DNA from: Chitinophagaceae bacterium
GTDB lineage: Bacteria; Bacteroidota; Bacteroidia; Chitinophagales; Chitinophagaceae
Length of the DNA stretch: 64,000 nucleotides
NCBI GenBank assembly: GCA_027486835.1
Contig: JAIXOJ010000029.1
Span: forward strand, 1 to 64,000
Direction: 5' to 3'
This document shows positions 62,391-64,000 of this stretch, piece by piece. Numbering within the stretch: position 1 is the first letter of the stretch; each line of letters opens with the position of its first letter. The notes under the pieces are model-generated. The model saw only the letters and a list, made by a program, of their open reading frames with translations, made no database searches and had not been told where the DNA came from. A program made the translations under genes and the position numbers.

Positions 62391-64000
62391 ATGAAAATTA
62401 TATGCTTGCTATCCATTCTTATTATCGGATGGTTAACAACTCCCCTCTTTGCCCAATCATTTAAAACAGATACCGTTCATGTTTGGGGCGATTGCATTCA
62501 GTGCAGAAACAGAATTGAAAAAGCCTTGAAAATCAAGGGAGTTTCAAAGGCTGATTGGAATAAAACTACCCAATTGCTTACCGTCACTTTTGACTCGACT
62601 AAGTACACCCTATTAGCACTAGAAAACCGAATTGCCTCCGTGGGTCACGATACCCGTCATGCTACGGCACTCGTGGCTACCTATGATAAATTGCCCGGTT
62701 GCTGTCAATACACACGTACGAAAAAAGAAGGTGGCATTACCAACGCCAACACTTCTATAAGTACGTTATTTAACGTTACGGGGGTGGTGCTGGAAGAAAC
62801 CGCAAAGGGTGGATTTTTACCCATTGCCAATGCTACCATTACCAATTTGCATTCTGGAAAAGTAATCCTCTCCGACAGTTTGGGTGTGTTTACCATGCCG
62901 GTGAAAAACCTGGAAGAACAAATTGCCGTGGGTTATGTGGGCTATATCCCTGATACCTTGTCCATTAGTACTACACCGGCACTAAGAATTGTACTAAGGA
63001 ATAGCAAAACCAACACTTTGCAGGAAGTGACCGTGCAATCCAGAAAATTGTTTTCCGCCTCTATTGCCACTCAAAGCGTAAGCAATACCCTCACTTTGGG
63101 ATCGAAGGAAATACAAAAAGCGGCTTGCTGCAACCTTTCTGAAAGTTTTGAAACCACGCCTTCTGTAGATGTAGCCTACAGCGATGCGGTAACGGGAATT
63201 AAGCAGATTCAGTTGCTTGGATTGTCTGGCAATTATACCCTTATCACCACAGAAAATATTCCCGATATGAAAGGGCTATCTGGCAGTTATGGAATGGCGT
63301 TTGTGCCAGGGCCTTGGTTAGAATCTATACAGATTTCTAAGGGTACAGGTTCGGTGGCCAACGGATACGAAAGCATTACTGGTCAAATAAATATTGAAGA
63401 GAAAAAGCCCGATAATGGCGAAAAACTATTGGTAAATGCTTACGCCAATATGTTTGGTCGATTGGAGGCGAATGTAAACACTACCCATCACCTGAATCCA
63501 CGTTTAGGTACCACCCTTTTGGCGCATCTGGACAATACTGCTACCAAAAGAGATGAAAACAAAGATGGTTTTATGGACATGCCAAAAGGCCACCAATGGA
63601 ACTTCATTAATAGATGGAAATATACCGGTACTAACGGTTTGTTTGCCCAATGGGGCGTGAAGGCATTGAATGATGCTAGGCAGGCGGGTGCCATTGATTT
63701 TAACCCTGCAACTGACAAGCTCACCAACCACCACTACGGCGTGGGCTTTAATACGGAACAGTACGGGTTATTTGGAAAAATTGGCTATTTATTCCCACAG
63801 AAAAAATACAAAAGCATTGGTTTAATACTTTCTGCAAAAAGCTATGCTAACCAATCTTATTATGGCTTAAACAGCTATGACGGGCGACAAACCTCTTTGT
63901 ACGCACAGATGATTTTTCAATCTATTTTGGGCAATACCAACCACAAATACCGCATCGGCTGGAGTGTTGCTAACGATGATTATGTGGAAAATTTTAGCGG
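62391..64000 (+). CDS. TonB-dependent receptor with N-terminal HMA domain (5' part)
   Basis: The gene runs off the right edge; 536 codons are visible. Signal peptide MKIICLLSILIIGWLTTPLF ends near FAQS. Residues about 24-95 are an HMA domain (VWGDCIQCRNRIEKALK, then ASVGHDTRHA), ending YDKLPGCCQYTRTKK as in the free HMA protein. A CarboxypepD_reg-like domain follows (TGVVLEETAKGGFLPIANAT), then a plug (VTVQSRKLFSASIATQSVSN, IKQIQLLGLSGNYTLITTEN, ESIQISKGTGSVANGYESIT, GQINIEEKKP) and the first barrel strands. AACCNLSESFETTPSVD lies in the plug. It is likely to carry copper or a related metal across the outer membrane. Confidence 0.93.
   Translation, partial: MKIICLLSILIIGWLTTPLFAQSFKTDTVHVWGDCIQCRNRIEKALKIKGVSKADWNKTTQLLTVTFDSTKYTLLALENRIASVGHDTRHATALVATYDKLPGCCQYTRTKKEGGITNANTSISTLFNVTGVVLEETAKGGFLPIANATITNLHSGKVILSDSLGVFTMPVKNLEEQIAVGYVGYIPDTLSISTTPALRIVLRNSKTNTLQEVTVQSRKLFSASIATQSVSNTLTLGSKEIQKAACCNLSESFETTPSVDVAYSDAVTGIKQIQLLGLSGNYTLITTENIPDMKGLSGSYGMAFVPGPWLESIQISKGTGSVANGYESITGQINIEEKKPDNGEKLLVNAYANMFGRLEANVNTTHHLNPRLGTTLLAHLDNTATKRDENKDGFMDMPKGHQWNFINRWKYTGTNGLFAQWGVKALNDARQAGAIDFNPATDKLTNHHYGVGFNTEQYGLFGKIGYLFPQKKYKSIGLILSAKSYANQSYYGLNSYDGRQTSLYAQMIFQSILGNTNHKYRIGWSVANDDYVENFS

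Overview
The window looks like a Bacteroidota chromosome, most likely a Chitinophagales-type organism. The evidence is two type IX secretion C-terminal sorting domains (a gliding-motility type and a Por-secretion type), TonB-dependent receptors with carboxypeptidase-regulatory N-terminal domains, DUF4199, the lipobox-plus-KKD lipoprotein style, A/T-rich start regions without Shine-Dalgarno sites, and several families of dispersed palindromic repeats. No phage structural genes, integrase, transposase, CRISPR array or rRNA operon is visible. One tRNA-Pro(GGG) is present.

Layout. 1-12.2 kb: the 3' part of a GH53 galactanase, a toxin-antitoxin pair whose toxin is broken by a stop codon, a secreted PKD-type adhesin, a GT2 / DUF4199 / dihydroorotase-like block on the minus strand, tRNA-Pro, a secreted putative (alpha/alpha)6 glycosidase, a lipoprotein esterase and a DUF1003 protein. 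12.4-15.7 kb: a small Cys/His-rich secreted protein and a TonB-dependent receptor behind a perfect palindrome (possible metal-responsive operator). 15.9-19.8 kb: a two-gene NTPase + TPR module that resembles a split STAND-type system, with eight 48-residue repeats. 20-21 kb: hairpin repeats and two different 21-bp tandem arrays. 21.1-32.5 kb: a single gene for a 3783-residue repetitive type IX-secreted protein. 34-35.3 kb: an exonuclease/GIY-YIG fusion.

36.5-55.6 kb is the accessory part and the most interesting stretch. It begins with a membrane-anchored trypsin-like protease next to a probable outer-membrane protein, a frameshifted gene and a GC-rich 85-bp tandem repeat. Next come an active-site-less CHAP-like protein, two envelope-associated proteins of unknown function, and a tight three-gene module (OLD-like ATPase with DUF3696-type C-terminus, 171-aa protein, 59-aa single-TM protein). 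It then continues with a run of enzymes that all lack signal peptides: endonuclease/exonuclease/phosphatase, PG-binding CHAP amidase, GH5 glycanase, a possible lysozyme-like protein, a patatin phospholipase and a PG-binding M15 peptidase, with small membrane proteins between them. The combination suggests an effector/immunity or defence island, but no secretion apparatus lies in the window.

55.7-64 kb returns to housekeeping-like genes: B12-type radical SAM protein, GT4 glycosyltransferase whose last codons come from a MITE, class I amidotransferase. The window ends in a metal (probably copper) cluster: a free HMA-domain protein, an HYC_CC_PP protein and a TonB-dependent receptor carrying the same HMA domain fused at its N-terminus. 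MITE-like elements of two terminal types share one core and are scattered through the intergenic regions, densest at 61.5-62.2 kb.
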